A DNA stretch of 47,078 bases. Source: Faecalibacillus intestinalis (GTDB lineage Bacteria; Bacillota_I; Bacilli_A; Erysipelotrichales; Coprobacillaceae). This document shows positions 34,299 to 42,695 of the stretch, one piece after another. Numbering within the stretch: position 1 is the stretch's first letter; each line of letters begins with the position of its first letter. A program made the translations under genes and the position numbers. The notes under the pieces were generated by a model. That model saw only the letters and a program-made list of their open reading frames with translations. It was not told where the DNA came from and ran no database searches. Where the stretch lies: NCBI RefSeq assembly GCF_003024685.1, contig NZ_PYLQ01000020.1:1-47078 (forward strand), read 5' to 3'.

Positions 34299-34855
34299 AA
34301 AAGGTGTTATTGATTTGTAGAAAAATATCTAATAAATATCATTTTCTATAAAATAAGAATATGTTTTTCTATTTTTAACAGTTTGTAAAAAATATTTGGT
34401 TGTTATTAATATTTAAGAATTTTTGTTCGTATAAATTAAACTACTATTTAAATATATTGATGCATTTGAACAATAATCAATAATAGACAAGATATATGAG
34501 AAAGTTATATTTTTATAGATATAATAAACAAAATTGATTTAATAAAAAATATATTTATAAAACTTTTTTGAAAATAAAAAAGTTTATATAAAAATTGAAA
34601 TATAAATAATATTACAGTAGAAAATGAAATAAGCAATTATTAAGTTTTTTTTAAAAGGAACTCTTTTTATCTCATTTGTATTCAAAAGTCTTTAGCATAA
34701 TATATGTATGATTTATTTGCTCTTACATGAAAGATTAGTATATGTAAAATTGCATCATATGCTTGTTAATATCTATGTTATGTTTTTCTTGTTTAATTTT
34801 TTAAATTTAAACTTTAATGTAAATTAAAAATATCAGGTAAGGAGAATTAATATGT
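34299..34855. other. AT-rich intergenic region, no gene seen
   Basis: About 560 bp of very AT-rich sequence with stops in all frames and no convincing hairpin with a T-run. The strong ribosome site TAAGGAG before 34850 serves the next small gene. Confidence 0.5.
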
Positions 34856-35047
34856 ATGGAAGATGATCAATATTTAGATGAAATGTTAAATAAGATAATT
34901 ATTACTAAAAGCCAATTAGAAGCAAATGAATATATCAGACTTGTTAAAAATTATATATATGTAACAAATAAATATACTAATTTAAAAAAAGTTGATTATT
35001 TATTATTGATAGATAAAATAGCACTAAGTAGAGATTTACCGATTTAA
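34856..35047 (+). CDS. Small helical ICE-type protein
   Basis: A 63-residue, mostly helical protein (MEDDQYLDEMLNKIIITKSQ, then YLLLIDKIALSRDLPI). TAAGGAG is 12 bases upstream; a nearer ATG at 34851 gives only MYGR. It lies just before the sigma-like gene, a position held in Tn916-type elements by small regulators before xis and int. I do not recognise a family. Confidence 0.45.
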   Translation: MEDDQYLDEMLNKIIITKSQLEANEYIRLVKNYIYVTNKYTNLKKVDYLLLIDKIALSRDLPI

Positions 35048-35128
35048 TACAATATATTATTAATATAAAGTATTTCAATATTAGATCACCTCCGGTTTAA
35101 AAAAAGAAAATAAAAATTGGAGGATTTT

Positions 35129-35527
35129 ATGAAATATAATTATAGTAGAGAAAAAATAAAATGGGAAAATGAAAAGATATTAGAAGAAAAACTGTTAAAA
35201 GATAATAATATTGATCAAACGATTATAAAAAAATTAAGAGATTACGATTGGATTGATTTTAATAAAGAGAGAAGTTTTAGAACACATCAAAATATTACAA
35301 AAGATGTGTTTTTTAATTTAACAGAAACCAATGATAAAAAAGAAATAAACTCTATAAATGATTTGATGGATGAAATAGAAAACGAGAATTTATATAAGAT
35401 TTTATCTAAAGAAGATGATGTTACTTTAAAAATATTAGTTTATAAAATACAAGGATATTCAACTAAAGAAATTGCAAATATATTGGGTATAACAATAGAT
35501 AATATTTATTACCGAATAAAAAATTAA
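35129..35527 (+). CDS. Sigma-70 region-4-like / HTH regulator
   Basis: About 132 residues. The C-terminal 45 residues (LKILVYKIQGYSTKEIANIL, GITIDNIYYRIKN) form a sigma-70 region 4 / LuxR-like helix-turn-helix. The N-terminal part is helical and charged, with YDWIDFNKERSF. ATG 35129 follows TTGGAGG. In Tn916 a comparable sigma-like Orf7 lies before xis and int and drives transfer genes. Here the Tn4451-like element separates it from mazF, xis and int. Confidence 0.65.
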   Translation: MKYNYSREKIKWENEKILEEKLLKDNNIDQTIIKKLRDYDWIDFNKERSFRTHQNITKDVFFNLTETNDKKEINSINDLMDEIENENLYKILSKEDDVTLKILVYKIQGYSTKEIANILGITIDNIYYRIKN

Positions 35528-35670
35528 GAAAAAAAATAAAATAATTTACAAAATCACTTAATTTCATTGCCTTTATAGTGAAGGGTAAAAAACCTAAGAG
35601 TACATTGAAAACAAAATAGTAATATCTGAAAGCTTTTGTCAAGGGGGTGCGTGGATATTTTTTATATTAC

Positions 35671-35868
35671 TTACGCAGATTCTCTCTCTGCTTCTGCCTG
35701 AATAATGCGTTTCAATCTGTCCTCAGCAGTCAAACCGCTACTATGGTCAAAAAACACTTTGACTTTATAATTTGTTTTGCCTTGCTTAATCACAAAAACT
35801 CCATCTGGTTTGTTTTTCTCCGAATGGTTATTTGGGGTGGGTAGTGTACTGTTCACAATATTTGTCAT
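35671..35868 (-). CDS. tnpW: Transposon-encoded protein TnpW
   Basis: A 65-residue protein; ATG 35868 follows AAGGAGGAAT. The core FVIKQGKTNYKVKVFFDHSS and TAEDRLKRIIQAEAE matches the TnpW pattern (a VxxxGxTxYxVxVxF strand pair plus a helix). Its role in Tn4451-like elements is not well defined. It is the last gene at the left end of the element. Confidence 0.65.
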   Translation of the reverse strand: MTNIVNSTLPTPNNHSEKNKPDGVFVIKQGKTNYKVKVFFDHSSGLTAEDRLKRIIQAEAERESA

Positions 35869-35898
35869 ACGATATTCCTCCTTAAATGAAAAAAGCCC

Positions 35899-36112
35899 GA
35901 CAAGGAAAGGTCTGACAACGAAGTTCCGACAACGGACATCAGAAAAACTTTTTTCTTTATCGGGCGATACTATCTTTTTACTATTTCCTTTTTCTTTATA
36001 ATATTGGTTGTCATGGTTGTCAGAGAGGGAAAAGTGCCGCAATATCAAGGCTTTCGGGATTTTTGCCCGACAACCAGACCGACAACCGGCTCGACAACCG
36101 AAGCGACAACGG
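35899..36112. repeat. GACAAC iterons beside the replication genes
   Basis: GACAA units on the plus strand start at 35899, 35914 and 35928. Two in reverse (GTTGTC) lie at 36007 and 36016. Four GACAAC units with an exact 12-bp period start at 36069, 36081, 36093 and 36105. They sit between the vapE 3' end and tnpW. Such arrays bind replication initiators, so this is a candidate replication origin or plasmid-like control site for the excised element. Confidence 0.6.
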
Positions 36113-36116
36113 GCTT

Positions 36117-37493
36117 TTATTTTTGCTTCAACCATTCTTCCGGAAGTCCTAACTGTTCCATTTCTTCTGTCGGGATTTCTTGAAAACCATCCATGCTGTT
36201 GTCAGGCTCGTTGTCGTTCCTGATACGCTCCCAGCCTTTTTGTCTACGGTAAGGCTCTGGAAAATACCTCGGATTGCTGAACGCCCTCCAGCCTGTGACA
36301 GCGTTATTCATAATGTCGTTGATCTCTCGCAGTTCCCATTGTTTCGGTTCGTCATAATCATGCCCCAGTGCTTCCTTATAAAGCTGTTTGGAACAGACCA
36401 TGCTGCCGGAATAGCGTTCCAGATAATCTAAAATCTGTCCTGCCTTTGTGTCCTCCGGCATAAAGTCCTTTTGGTGAGCTTTCAGGTAAGCGTTCATAGC
36501 CGGACTGAATCTCAGACGGAAATTGCCGCTTCTGTAAATCTCCATAGCCTCTGCCCACATCTGATTGATATACTCTCTGGAAGCCTGTTCATCTTCCAAA
36601 ATATGAACCTCAGCCCTTTCAGGATAGACCATAACCGGAACGAAGCGGCGGTTGCCTGTTCGGTCAAGGGGAAGAAAGTCAAGGGTATTGGAAGAACCTC
36701 CAAACACACATTGTCGTTTTCTGTCTGCCGGATGTGTTTCATACGGTATCTTATAGGTTTCCTTTTGGCGGCTCAGAAAGGATTTGATTTCTTCAATGCT
36801 CTTAGCGTTAGCGGTTGCAATCATTTCCGACATTTCAATAATCCAATGCCCCTGCATTTTGCGATACACATTTTCATCATCCAGCTTTTTCAAGTCATCA
36901 GAGAACCAATCATCATTGACCGCAAGCAAACGGAAGAAAGAGGACTTTCCGGCTCCCTGACCGCCTACAAGACAGAGCATTACCTCAAATTTACACCCCG
37001 GCTTAAAGGCTCGTGAGATAGCACCCAGCAGAAACAACTTCAATGCTTCACAGGTGTAATCATCTGTATCAGAACCGAGAAAGCGGTGCAGACAGAAGCG
37101 TATGCGTTCTGTTCCGTCCCATTGCAGGGCATTGAGAAAATCACAGACAGGGTGGTAACGGTTTTCATTGGCAATAACCGCAACTGCGTCTATAATTTTC
37201 TTCTCTACGGTCAATCCATAGTTTTCTTCAAAATATAGGAGCAGATATTTCACATCCACATCCGTCAATGTCGGGCTGTCACGATACCAGCCGAGGGACT
37301 TCACAATGTCGATTCTTTCGGTCAGAAGATTTTTTCGGATAGCCCCTTTCAAAAGTGGGTCATATTGCAGAACACGCTTATAATTTGCGGCAGTATTATA
37401 AACCTTACCTTTCTCGCTCTGCTCTAAGCTGTTTCGGATTTCTTCTACTGTGCATGGTTCTGTCTGCTGACAGTTCTGCAATTCGCTGTTCAA
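36117..37493 (-). CDS. Virulence-associated E (VapE)-type SF3-like helicase/ATPase
   Basis: A 458-residue protein with Walker A LVGGQGAGKSSFFRLL near residue 185, IIEMSEM as the acidic strand, and CVFGGSSNTLDFLPLDRTGN, typical of the VapE family found with phage and element primases. It probably unwinds DNA for replication of the excised element. The start is TTG 37493, with AAGGAGG eight to fourteen bases upstream. This lies inside the primase gene, so the two overlap by 89 bp in different frames and are probably translated together. Confidence 0.82.
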   Translation of the reverse strand: MNSELQNCQQTEPCTVEEIRNSLEQSEKGKVYNTAANYKRVLQYDPLLKGAIRKNLLTERIDIVKSLGWYRDSPTLTDVDVKYLLLYFEENYGLTVEKKIIDAVAVIANENRYHPVCDFLNALQWDGTERIRFCLHRFLGSDTDDYTCEALKLFLLGAISRAFKPGCKFEVMLCLVGGQGAGKSSFFRLLAVNDDWFSDDLKKLDDENVYRKMQGHWIIEMSEMIATANAKSIEEIKSFLSRQKETYKIPYETHPADRKRQCVFGGSSNTLDFLPLDRTGNRRFVPVMVYPERAEVHILEDEQASREYINQMWAEAMEIYRSGNFRLRFSPAMNAYLKAHQKDFMPEDTKAGQILDYLERYSGSMVCSKQLYKEALGHDYDEPKQWELREINDIMNNAVTGWRAFSNPRYFPEPYRRQKGWERIRNDNEPDNSMDGFQEIPTEEMEQLGLPEEWLKQK

Positions 37494-38043
37494 GTTTCAA
37501 CACCTCCTTTCTCTGTTCTGCCACAAGTGCTTTTCGTTCCTCCAATGAACCATACAGAAGAATATCAAGCAGATATTCGATATAGTTCTTCTTATACAGT
37601 GCTTCTGCAAACAGAGGATTCCATTCCTCATCCGGCTGTTTAGGAGCGTATTTCTTTTCCCATTCTCTAAGAAGATGAAAATAATCCGTCAGCACCTTGT
37701 AGCAATGATTTTCTCCTTTTTGATACTTCTGTTCCGGTGTCGGCTCACGAATACGAGGGCGGACACTGGGCTTTTGTCGGCTGTCATAGTTAAGACCAAA
37801 ATCTTCAGCAAGTTTGACAGCAGCTTCCCTCAGCCCGATACCGAATAGCTTCGCTGTGAGATCAACAGCGTCTCCGGTTGCTCCGCAGCCAAAACAGTAA
37901 TAGCGTTCATCCAGCTTCATACTGGGGGACATATCCGAGTGAAACGGACAGCACGCCATACCTGTGCGACCCACTTTCAAGCCATAGGCTTCTGCGGCTT
38001 GTCGGGCAGTAACATTTTCTTTTACAATTTCAAATACATTCAT
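37405..38043 (-). CDS. CHC2 zinc-finger DNA primase (truncated type)
   Basis: A 212-residue protein containing a DnaG-type CHC2 zinc finger: Cys31/32 and His35 in CCPFHSDMSPS, then Cys50 and Cys53 in YYCFGCGATGDAVD. No TOPRIM domain follows, so it may only recognise DNA and work with VapE. ATG 38043 follows AAAGGAG. It is a typical partner of VapE in Firmicutes mobilizable elements. Confidence 0.82.
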   Translation of the reverse strand: MNVFEIVKENVTARQAAEAYGLKVGRTGMACCPFHSDMSPSMKLDERYYCFGCGATGDAVDLTAKLFGIGLREAAVKLAEDFGLNYDSRQKPSVRPRIREPTPEQKYQKGENHCYKVLTDYFHLLREWEKKYAPKQPDEEWNPLFAEALYKKNYIEYLLDILLYGSLEERKALVAEQRKEVLKLEQRIAELSADRTMHSRRNPKQLRAERER

Positions 38044-38065
38044 GTGACTCCTTTCCTGAAACGAA

Positions 38066-38192
38066 AAAAGCACCTGTCATTTTCAAAACGAAAATAGCAA
38101 GTGCCTTAAAGTTCCATATTTAATTTTAGGTGCAAAAAAGCAGGAGACCTTTTCAGATTTCCTGCTTAGCAAAGCTGTGAAGATTTAATTGT
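38066..38192 (-). repeat. Cargo-flanking direct repeat, copy 1
   Basis: It contains the hairpin GCACCTGTCATTTTC/GAAAATAGCAAGTGC. On the minus strand it also shows a fossil of the relaxase C-terminus (codons for NMEL then stop) and the terminator GCAGGAGA..TTCCTGC. Homologous to 38748-38993 and 39635-39740. Confidence 0.7.
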
Positions 38193-38240
38193 GGTTGGGT
38201 TGCCAGTTATACAAACTGGGATTTTTCTTTTTAGAATGAA

Positions 38241-38711
38241 TTATTTATTTTCTACAATAGCACCATATTTCGTATGCGGAAGATATTGTACCTTTAAATA
38301 AGTATTTTTATCAACATACCTTGAAAATACTGTGATTTCGATTTCATCATCTTTAACTTTATCATATAGAAAAATACTTCTTCTTTCAGAAGATATATCT
38401 GCACCACCATGAGATTGTTCAGTTACATATCCTTCTGCATAACTATACTGTTTGTTTATGATGTAAGGCATATCTAAAACAAAATCTTTCAAATATAAGA
38501 TTAAAAGAATAGCTACTATAACAAGAATGGTATTAGCCAATCGAAGAAATATTATATCATTTTTTCCAGTATATTCTTTTTTTATCGCTTCTTTATCAAA
38601 AAATATCGAATAGATAAGTTTTCTTTTTTTAATTAGATAGATAATGCAAGCAATTAAAGCTATAACAAATAATGAAACTCTTATAAACAATCTAAATATA
38701 GCAAAATCCAT
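38241..38711 (-). CDS. Cargo membrane protein, paralogue of 41316-41804
   Basis: A 156-residue protein with two or three membrane helices (FIRVSLFVIALIACIIYLI; LANTILVIVAILLILYL) and a C-terminal soluble part ending YLKVQYLPHTKYGAIVE. The same ending (IKVKYLPHSKTGIVI) closes the protein at 41316-41804, so the two are diverged members of one family. Function is unknown. It has its own ribosome site AAGGGA and lies between two copies of a direct repeat, as if added to the element as a cassette. Confidence 0.6.
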   Translation of the reverse strand: MDFAIFRLFIRVSLFVIALIACIIYLIKKRKLIYSIFFDKEAIKKEYTGKNDIIFLRLANTILVIVAILLILYLKDFVLDMPYIINKQYSYAEGYVTEQSHGGADISSERRSIFLYDKVKDDEIEITVFSRYVDKNTYLKVQYLPHTKYGAIVENK

Positions 38712-38747
38712 AATATCATTCCCTTAAACTTCAAGTTTGTTGCTTAC

Positions 38748-38993
38748 ATTATACTTCATCAACCTAAAGAATGGAAGATATTTTCTTGCTCCCTAAAGCA
38801 AAAGCACCTGTCATTTTCAAAACGAAAACAGCAAGTGCCTTAGAGTTCCATATTCAGTTTTTGGGAAAAAAAGCAGGAGACCTTTTCTGATATGCTCCCT
38901 TTATGAGAGACAGTGAAAAAACAAACTGTCATCATGAAGGGAGCATATCATTCGGATCTCCTGCTTAGTAAAGCTGTGAAGATTTAATTGTAG
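38748..38993 (-). repeat. Cargo-flanking direct repeat, copy 2, with hairpin insert
   Basis: It begins with ATTATACTTCATCAAC and contains the same GCACCTGTCATTTTC hairpin and relaxase-tail fossil as copies 1 and 3. Compared with copy 1, the terminator loop is interrupted by a 63-base near-perfect palindrome (38888-38950, TGATATGCTCCCTT..AAGGGAGCATATCA). Confidence 0.7.
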
Positions 38994-39049
38994 TCAGTTT
39001 TTCTTATACCATCCGAAATTTATACTTTAATGTTCTCTCATAACAAAAA

Positions 39050-39559
39050 TCAATTTTGTCCTCCAACAAAAATACCGTTTGGGGGATTATCCCATATAAA
39101 ATTATCCTCAGCCACTTCGCTCTCTAATGCAATTTCAATTTTATATATCCCCACATTTTGGGCATTTTCATCATCCTCACTATACATATAAAAATTCATA
39201 CAATACCGTTCCTTCTCTGTCAATATGAGATACATACCATCCAATTCCGTTTTCCTTTTACCATAGTTGCTTTCACTTGATGATGCACAATCGCCCTCAA
39301 AACTTTGGATACTGCCCTCAATATAATCGAAAAAAGCAGAGATTTCAGTGTCTAAATTCTCAATGTTCTTTTTGCTTTCTTCGGAAAATAGAGATTTGAG
39401 TTTCTCTGAATCCTGTTGCTTACATGCCTCGATAATTTGTTGACACATCTTATCCGTTTCATTTTGTTCAGAGCTAAACCAGTCATTGAAATATTTGTTA
39501 GAGCAGCCTGTTAAACCGAGTATAATAATCACACTGAAAAGCAACAGTACTTTCTTCAT
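39050..39559 (-). CDS. Cargo lipoprotein (DUF5104-like)
   Basis: A 169-residue protein with signal and lipobox MKKVLLLFSVIIILGLTGCS. The mature part (QIIEACKQQDSEKLKSLFSE, FFDYIEGSIQSFEGD, then YCMNFYMYSEDDENAQNVGI) has the cystatin/NTF2-like outline of the DUF5104 group of exported lipoproteins. Start 39559 has AAAGGATG upstream; an earlier frame start at 39595 lacks one. It lies between repeat copies 2 and 3. The function is unknown. Confidence 0.65.
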   Translation of the reverse strand: MKKVLLLFSVIIILGLTGCSNKYFNDWFSSEQNETDKMCQQIIEACKQQDSEKLKSLFSEESKKNIENLDTEISAFFDYIEGSIQSFEGDCASSSESNYGKRKTELDGMYLILTEKERYCMNFYMYSEDDENAQNVGIYKIEIALESEVAEDNFIWDNPPNGIFVGGQN

Positions 39560-39634
39560 ATAATTACATCCTTTACTTGATAATTGCAAAATCACTTATT
39601 GGATTAAGGTCATTACAAAAAATTTCTTACTATC

Positions 39635-39740
39635 ATTATACTTCATCAACCTAAAGAATGGAAGATATTTTCTTGCTTCCTAAAGCAAAAGCACCTGTCA
39701 TTTTCAAAGTGAAAACAGCAAGTGCTTTAGAGTTCCATAT
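39635..39740 (-). repeat. Cargo-flanking direct repeat, copy 3 (with the real relaxase 3' end)
   Basis: ATTATACTTCATCAACCTAAAG, the hairpin, and the true relaxase ending (QDMEL, stop). Copies 1 and 2 carry fossils of the same codons, so this copy is the likely parent. Confidence 0.7.
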
Positions 39741-40959
39741 CCTGTTTTTTGCTTTTCGCCGGAAGTGTCCGGCTGACTTCACGCTCTGCCATTTCTTTCT
39801 TTTTTCGGCTCAACTGCTCTATAATGGAACTTTTGGCTTTCTTCTTGATTTGCTCCGTTCCGGCTTTTTTGACCTCCGGTTTCATCAGCGTGGTTTGAAT
39901 TTTCTGAATGGTTGATTTCATAGCGTTTGTGATTCTGGCAATCACGCCATCCAATCGTTTCGTTGCATACTCGATTTCTTTCTTTGAAGCCTTACGCTCA
40001 GGGGAGAGAACCCATGCCTTAGACTGCTCCACCAGCTTAATATCCTCCTTGTGCGTTTCCAGTTTCACAGTATCAGCAACGACCTCAACCGCCTTGTCAT
40101 AGGCAATATCGGCAACCTCGTCCACCAGAGCTTCCACATCCTCAATCTTCATCGTGAGTTCTTCCAGCTTTTGCTCCTGTGCTGCCAGTTGCTCCTTTTG
40201 CTTGAAAAGAATATAGTCCTGTTTTTCCAGATATGCACGACCACCATATTCCGGTTCTTCTTCCAGTTGTAAGCCATGCTTTTTCGCCACATCAAACAGC
40301 AGCACTCGGCAAGCTGAATCGAAAGTCATCTTGCGGTTATTTTTTCTTCCGACAGGCTTCTCCGGTTCCGGCAGTTCAAACCCCAGTGCTTCCAAAGCCT
40401 TTTCCTGTTGTGGGGCAATCTCCCCATATTGATTTTCACAGTCGAACACATGACGCTCGTGAATATGAGGGGTACTTTCATCCAAGTGCAGAGCCCAATT
40501 CAGGATATGGACATGAGAACCGAAACGCTCATTTACGATTTCCATAAATTCTGTGACGATCTCAATGAGCAATTCCGGTGGAACATGATTATCAAGCGTT
40601 CCAATCTGATAGACCGTTTCCTCTGGACAGGTCTTTTTGCTTTTGAGTAAATCTCCGGTTTCCTTATTTCTTTCAGGGTGTCGGTTCTTCACATTTCTTT
40701 CGTTCTGTCCGGTCACAAAATCACGATACCGCTGACGATAAAAAAGCTGTTCCACATCTTCAAAAGTGGCAGACAGCTCATTTTCCTTTTCGGGATTTTT
40801 GAAATTGCGGAAGCCATTGTAACAGTCCCAATAGAGATTTTGTTTGGCTCGTTCTTCGTCAATGTGTTCGCTGTTGGCAATGTCAAAACTGCGGTCATTG
40901 TGCTTCGGATTATAAACGCCATTCTTTCCGGCTCGTCCATTGTGTCTTGTTAATTTCAC
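39727..40959 (-). CDS. MobV/Pre-type relaxase (TnpZ-like)
   Basis: About 410 residues. The relaxase domain includes the metal-binding motif LHLDESTPHIHERH (HxDExTPHxH), typical of MobV/Mob_Pre enzymes, after NRKYRQRYRD-like basic regions. A coiled coil (EQLAAQEQKLEELTMKIEDV) and a basic C-terminus follow. The start is GTG 40959 behind AAGGAGGAAC; longer upstream frames have no ribosome site. It should nick oriT, probably the hairpin at 41047-41080, to mobilise the element with a helper conjugation system. In Tn4451 the equivalent is TnpZ. Confidence 0.8.
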   Translation of the reverse strand: MKLTRHNGRAGKNGVYNPKHNDRSFDIANSEHIDEERAKQNLYWDCYNGFRNFKNPEKENELSATFEDVEQLFYRQRYRDFVTGQNERNVKNRHPERNKETGDLLKSKKTCPEETVYQIGTLDNHVPPELLIEIVTEFMEIVNERFGSHVHILNWALHLDESTPHIHERHVFDCENQYGEIAPQQEKALEALGFELPEPEKPVGRKNNRKMTFDSACRVLLFDVAKKHGLQLEEEPEYGGRAYLEKQDYILFKQKEQLAAQEQKLEELTMKIEDVEALVDEVADIAYDKAVEVVADTVKLETHKEDIKLVEQSKAWVLSPERKASKKEIEYATKRLDGVIARITNAMKSTIQKIQTTLMKPEVKKAGTEQIKKKAKSSIIEQLSRKKKEMAEREVSRTLPAKSKKQDMEL

Positions 40960-41046
40960 ATGAGTTCCTCCTTTTCTTTTTGATTTCCCCGACAGGGGAG
41001 AAGGGCAGCGAAGCTGATTCCTTGCGGCTTTCTGCGTCAAGTAATA

Positions 41047-41080
41047 CCCAGTACTAAGTGGCGAAACGCCACTTAACTGG
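41047..41080. other. Candidate oriT hairpin
   Basis: TAAGTGGCG (41055-41063), AAA, CGCCACTTA (41067-41075) make a perfect 9-bp stem, extended outward by CCCAGT (41047) and ACTGGG (ending 41080). It is directly upstream of the relaxase start, the normal oriT place for MobV systems. No gene lies in 40960-41315; the rest is GC-rich non-coding sequence. Confidence 0.6.
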
Positions 41081-41315
41081 GCAAGGCTGCCGCCCTTGAC
41101 CTGCACAGGGATATTGCATTCCCTGTACCCATGCACAAAGGGTTGCACCCTCTGTACTCCCGCCCGAACAAACTGACTTCGCCCCGTCCCAAGCTCTGTC
41201 AGTTCCTTCGGTTTTACAAAACAGTCCACCGGACTATTTTGCAAAAAGAAAAACCGACGCATGATCGCTTTACGCTCAATACATCGGTTTCTTCATCTGA
41301 CCTTAACGGTCATAT

Positions 41316-41804
41316 TCAGTTGTGGCAGATTGTTATTACAATGCCTGTTTTAGAATGTGGCAAATATTTTACTTTTATAAAATCATCTTTATGAATACCA
41401 TTTTCCCAATACAAATTTAAGTCATGTAGTTTACCATTATCCTTTTCTTCCACAACAACATTGTAACACTCTAACTTATTTGATGATTCTATATTTGAAC
41501 CTTTTACTACAATCCCTTCCGTTATTACTGCTCCTTTGCTTACCACAATCGGAATATCCATCAACGCTGATAATCCAAAACTGCAACTCACAAAAATCAT
41601 ATTAGAAATCACTATCAAATTGATAAGAAAGTCAACTATTCTTTTCCGCTTTTTTAGCATATCTCTTAGACGACATTGTATCATCCTGTCTGGATTAAAT
41701 CTAATCCACCCTTTTCTTATATATCTCACTAATAAATATCCTACAAACGCATAGATGATAAAAACTTTTCCATAAAACATTAACAAAAACAAATTCCAGT
41801 TCAT
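41316..41804 (-). CDS. Cargo membrane protein, paralogue of 38241-38711
   Basis: A 162-residue protein with helices near residues 8-27 and 60-85, and a C-terminal soluble part ending FIKVKYLPHSKTGIVITICH. The shared ending with the 156-residue cargo protein (VxYLPHxKxGxxV) shows common ancestry, although overall identity looks low. ATG 41804 follows GAGGGGGGAG. It sits upstream of oriT rather than between full repeat copies, but part of the repeat (41884-41912) precedes it. Confidence 0.6.
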   Translation of the reverse strand: MNWNLFLLMFYGKVFIIYAFVGYLLVRYIRKGWIRFNPDRMIQCRLRDMLKKRKRIVDFLINLIVISNMIFVSCSFGLSALMDIPIVVSKGAVITEGIVVKGSNIESSNKLECYNVVVEEKDNGKLHDLNLYWENGIHKDDFIKVKYLPHSKTGIVITICHN

Positions 41805-41883
41805 ATTACTCCCCCCTCTCTACTATGCAGTGAATTTGAATATAATCATTAGCTCTAAAACGAAATTTATTGTGTTATAAAAA

Positions 41884-41912
41884 ATTATACTTCATCAACA
41901 TAAAGAATGGAA
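41884..41912 (-). promoter_or_regulatory. Shared upstream element of the cargo genes
   Basis: ATTATACTTCATCAAC and AAAGAATGGAAG also occur before the other two cargo genes (from 38748 and 39635). On the coding strand this gives GTATAAT, a good -10 box, with TTCCAT 17 bases upstream. A shared promoter for the cargo genes is likely. The rest of 41805-42069 shows no gene. Confidence 0.55.
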
Positions 41913-42069
41913 GAAAAAATTTTGTGTACAGAGTTCCTGTTCAAGCCTTGTAACGCACATTTCTGCAAAATCCATAGTCCCCGATATTTTCCTCACAGGC
42001 GATAGGCAACGGTCAAAACATCAGGTCTGCACCTGACATTTTAACCGCATATCAGCCCTGATTATCACA

Positions 42070-42360
42070 CTATCCCTGCTGACTGTTCAGCCCATGCTTT
42101 TTCGCATATTCACTGGCTTTCTGTCTGCGTTCCTCACTGTAAGGCGGCAGGAAACGGATAGACAGACGGGACTTTGCCAGCTCATAAGAAACACCGCCTT
42201 GAACATTGGATTTTTCCAGTCGGCAAAGGTCAGGGTACTTCTTAGCAAAAGCAGCCAACCTCTTTTTCAATCCGGCGTTGTGGGTGTAGATATTTGCCTT
42301 GTCCTCGCCCTCATTAAAGAGAACGATTGTTTCTTTCTCAATCTTCGTCAGTCTCGTCAT
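42070..42360 (-). CDS. Small conserved mobile-element protein
   Basis: A 96-residue protein (MTRLTKIEKETIVLFNEGED; YTHNAGLKKRLAAFAKKYPD; later SYELAKSRLSIRFLPPYSEE then RRQKASEYAKKHG). Such proteins travel with Firmicutes ICE and Tn4451-like elements. The basic C-terminus suggests nucleic acid binding. ATG 42360 follows GGGAGG and overlaps the preceding gene by 23 bp. The function is unknown. Confidence 0.6.
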   Translation of the reverse strand: MTRLTKIEKETIVLFNEGEDKANIYTHNAGLKKRLAAFAKKYPDLCRLEKSNVQGGVSYELAKSRLSIRFLPPYSEERRQKASEYAKKHGLNSQQG

Positions 42361-42586
42361 AGCAGCCCTCCCTATGGTTTTTCAACACACGCAGCTTGCA
42401 GTAAAAGCAGCGATACCACCTTTCAACACCCTCAGCACTCAGCTTGACGGAAAGCATATAAAACAGCTTTTTCGCCACTGGATCGGGTGCAAGGGCAGCT
42501 ACCATACGCAAACGCTCGACAGTTGCTTTCAGGTTCGGACAGCCAAAGGCATAAAGGGCTTCCATTTCATTCCGGTTCATCTTCAT
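42338..42586 (-). CDS. Small cysteine-containing mobile-element protein
   Basis: An 82-residue protein starting at 42586 behind AAGGAGG (MKMNRNEMEALYAFGCPNLK, then YRCFYCKLRVLKN). The CxxC pair may bind zinc. It is often seen just before the 96-residue partner in mobile elements. The function is unknown. Confidence 0.6.
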   Translation of the reverse strand: MKMNRNEMEALYAFGCPNLKATVERLRMVAALAPDPVAKKLFYMLSVKLSAEGVERWYRCFYCKLRVLKNHREGCYDETDED

Positions 42587-42695
42587 TGTGTTTTCCTCCT
42601 TAAAGTTTGATAAATGAAAAGCGACAGACACTTCATAAGGAAATATCTGTCGCTTCGTTTACGATACAAATTTGTTGGTTTTGGACTTGATAAAA

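Noticed and set aside
36069-36112. CRISPR array made of GACAAC units
   Set aside because: The period is only 12 bp with no spacer-size gaps; this is an iteron arrangement.
36471-37016. Plus-strand open frame of 181 codons opposite vapE
   Set aside because: It is the antisense of a well-supported VapE gene, lacks a ribosome site and has no recognisable domain.
40678-40953. Plus-strand hydrophobic frame opposite the relaxase
   Set aside because: It mirrors the relaxase coding strand; antisense frames of acidic, helical genes often look hydrophobic. No ribosome site.
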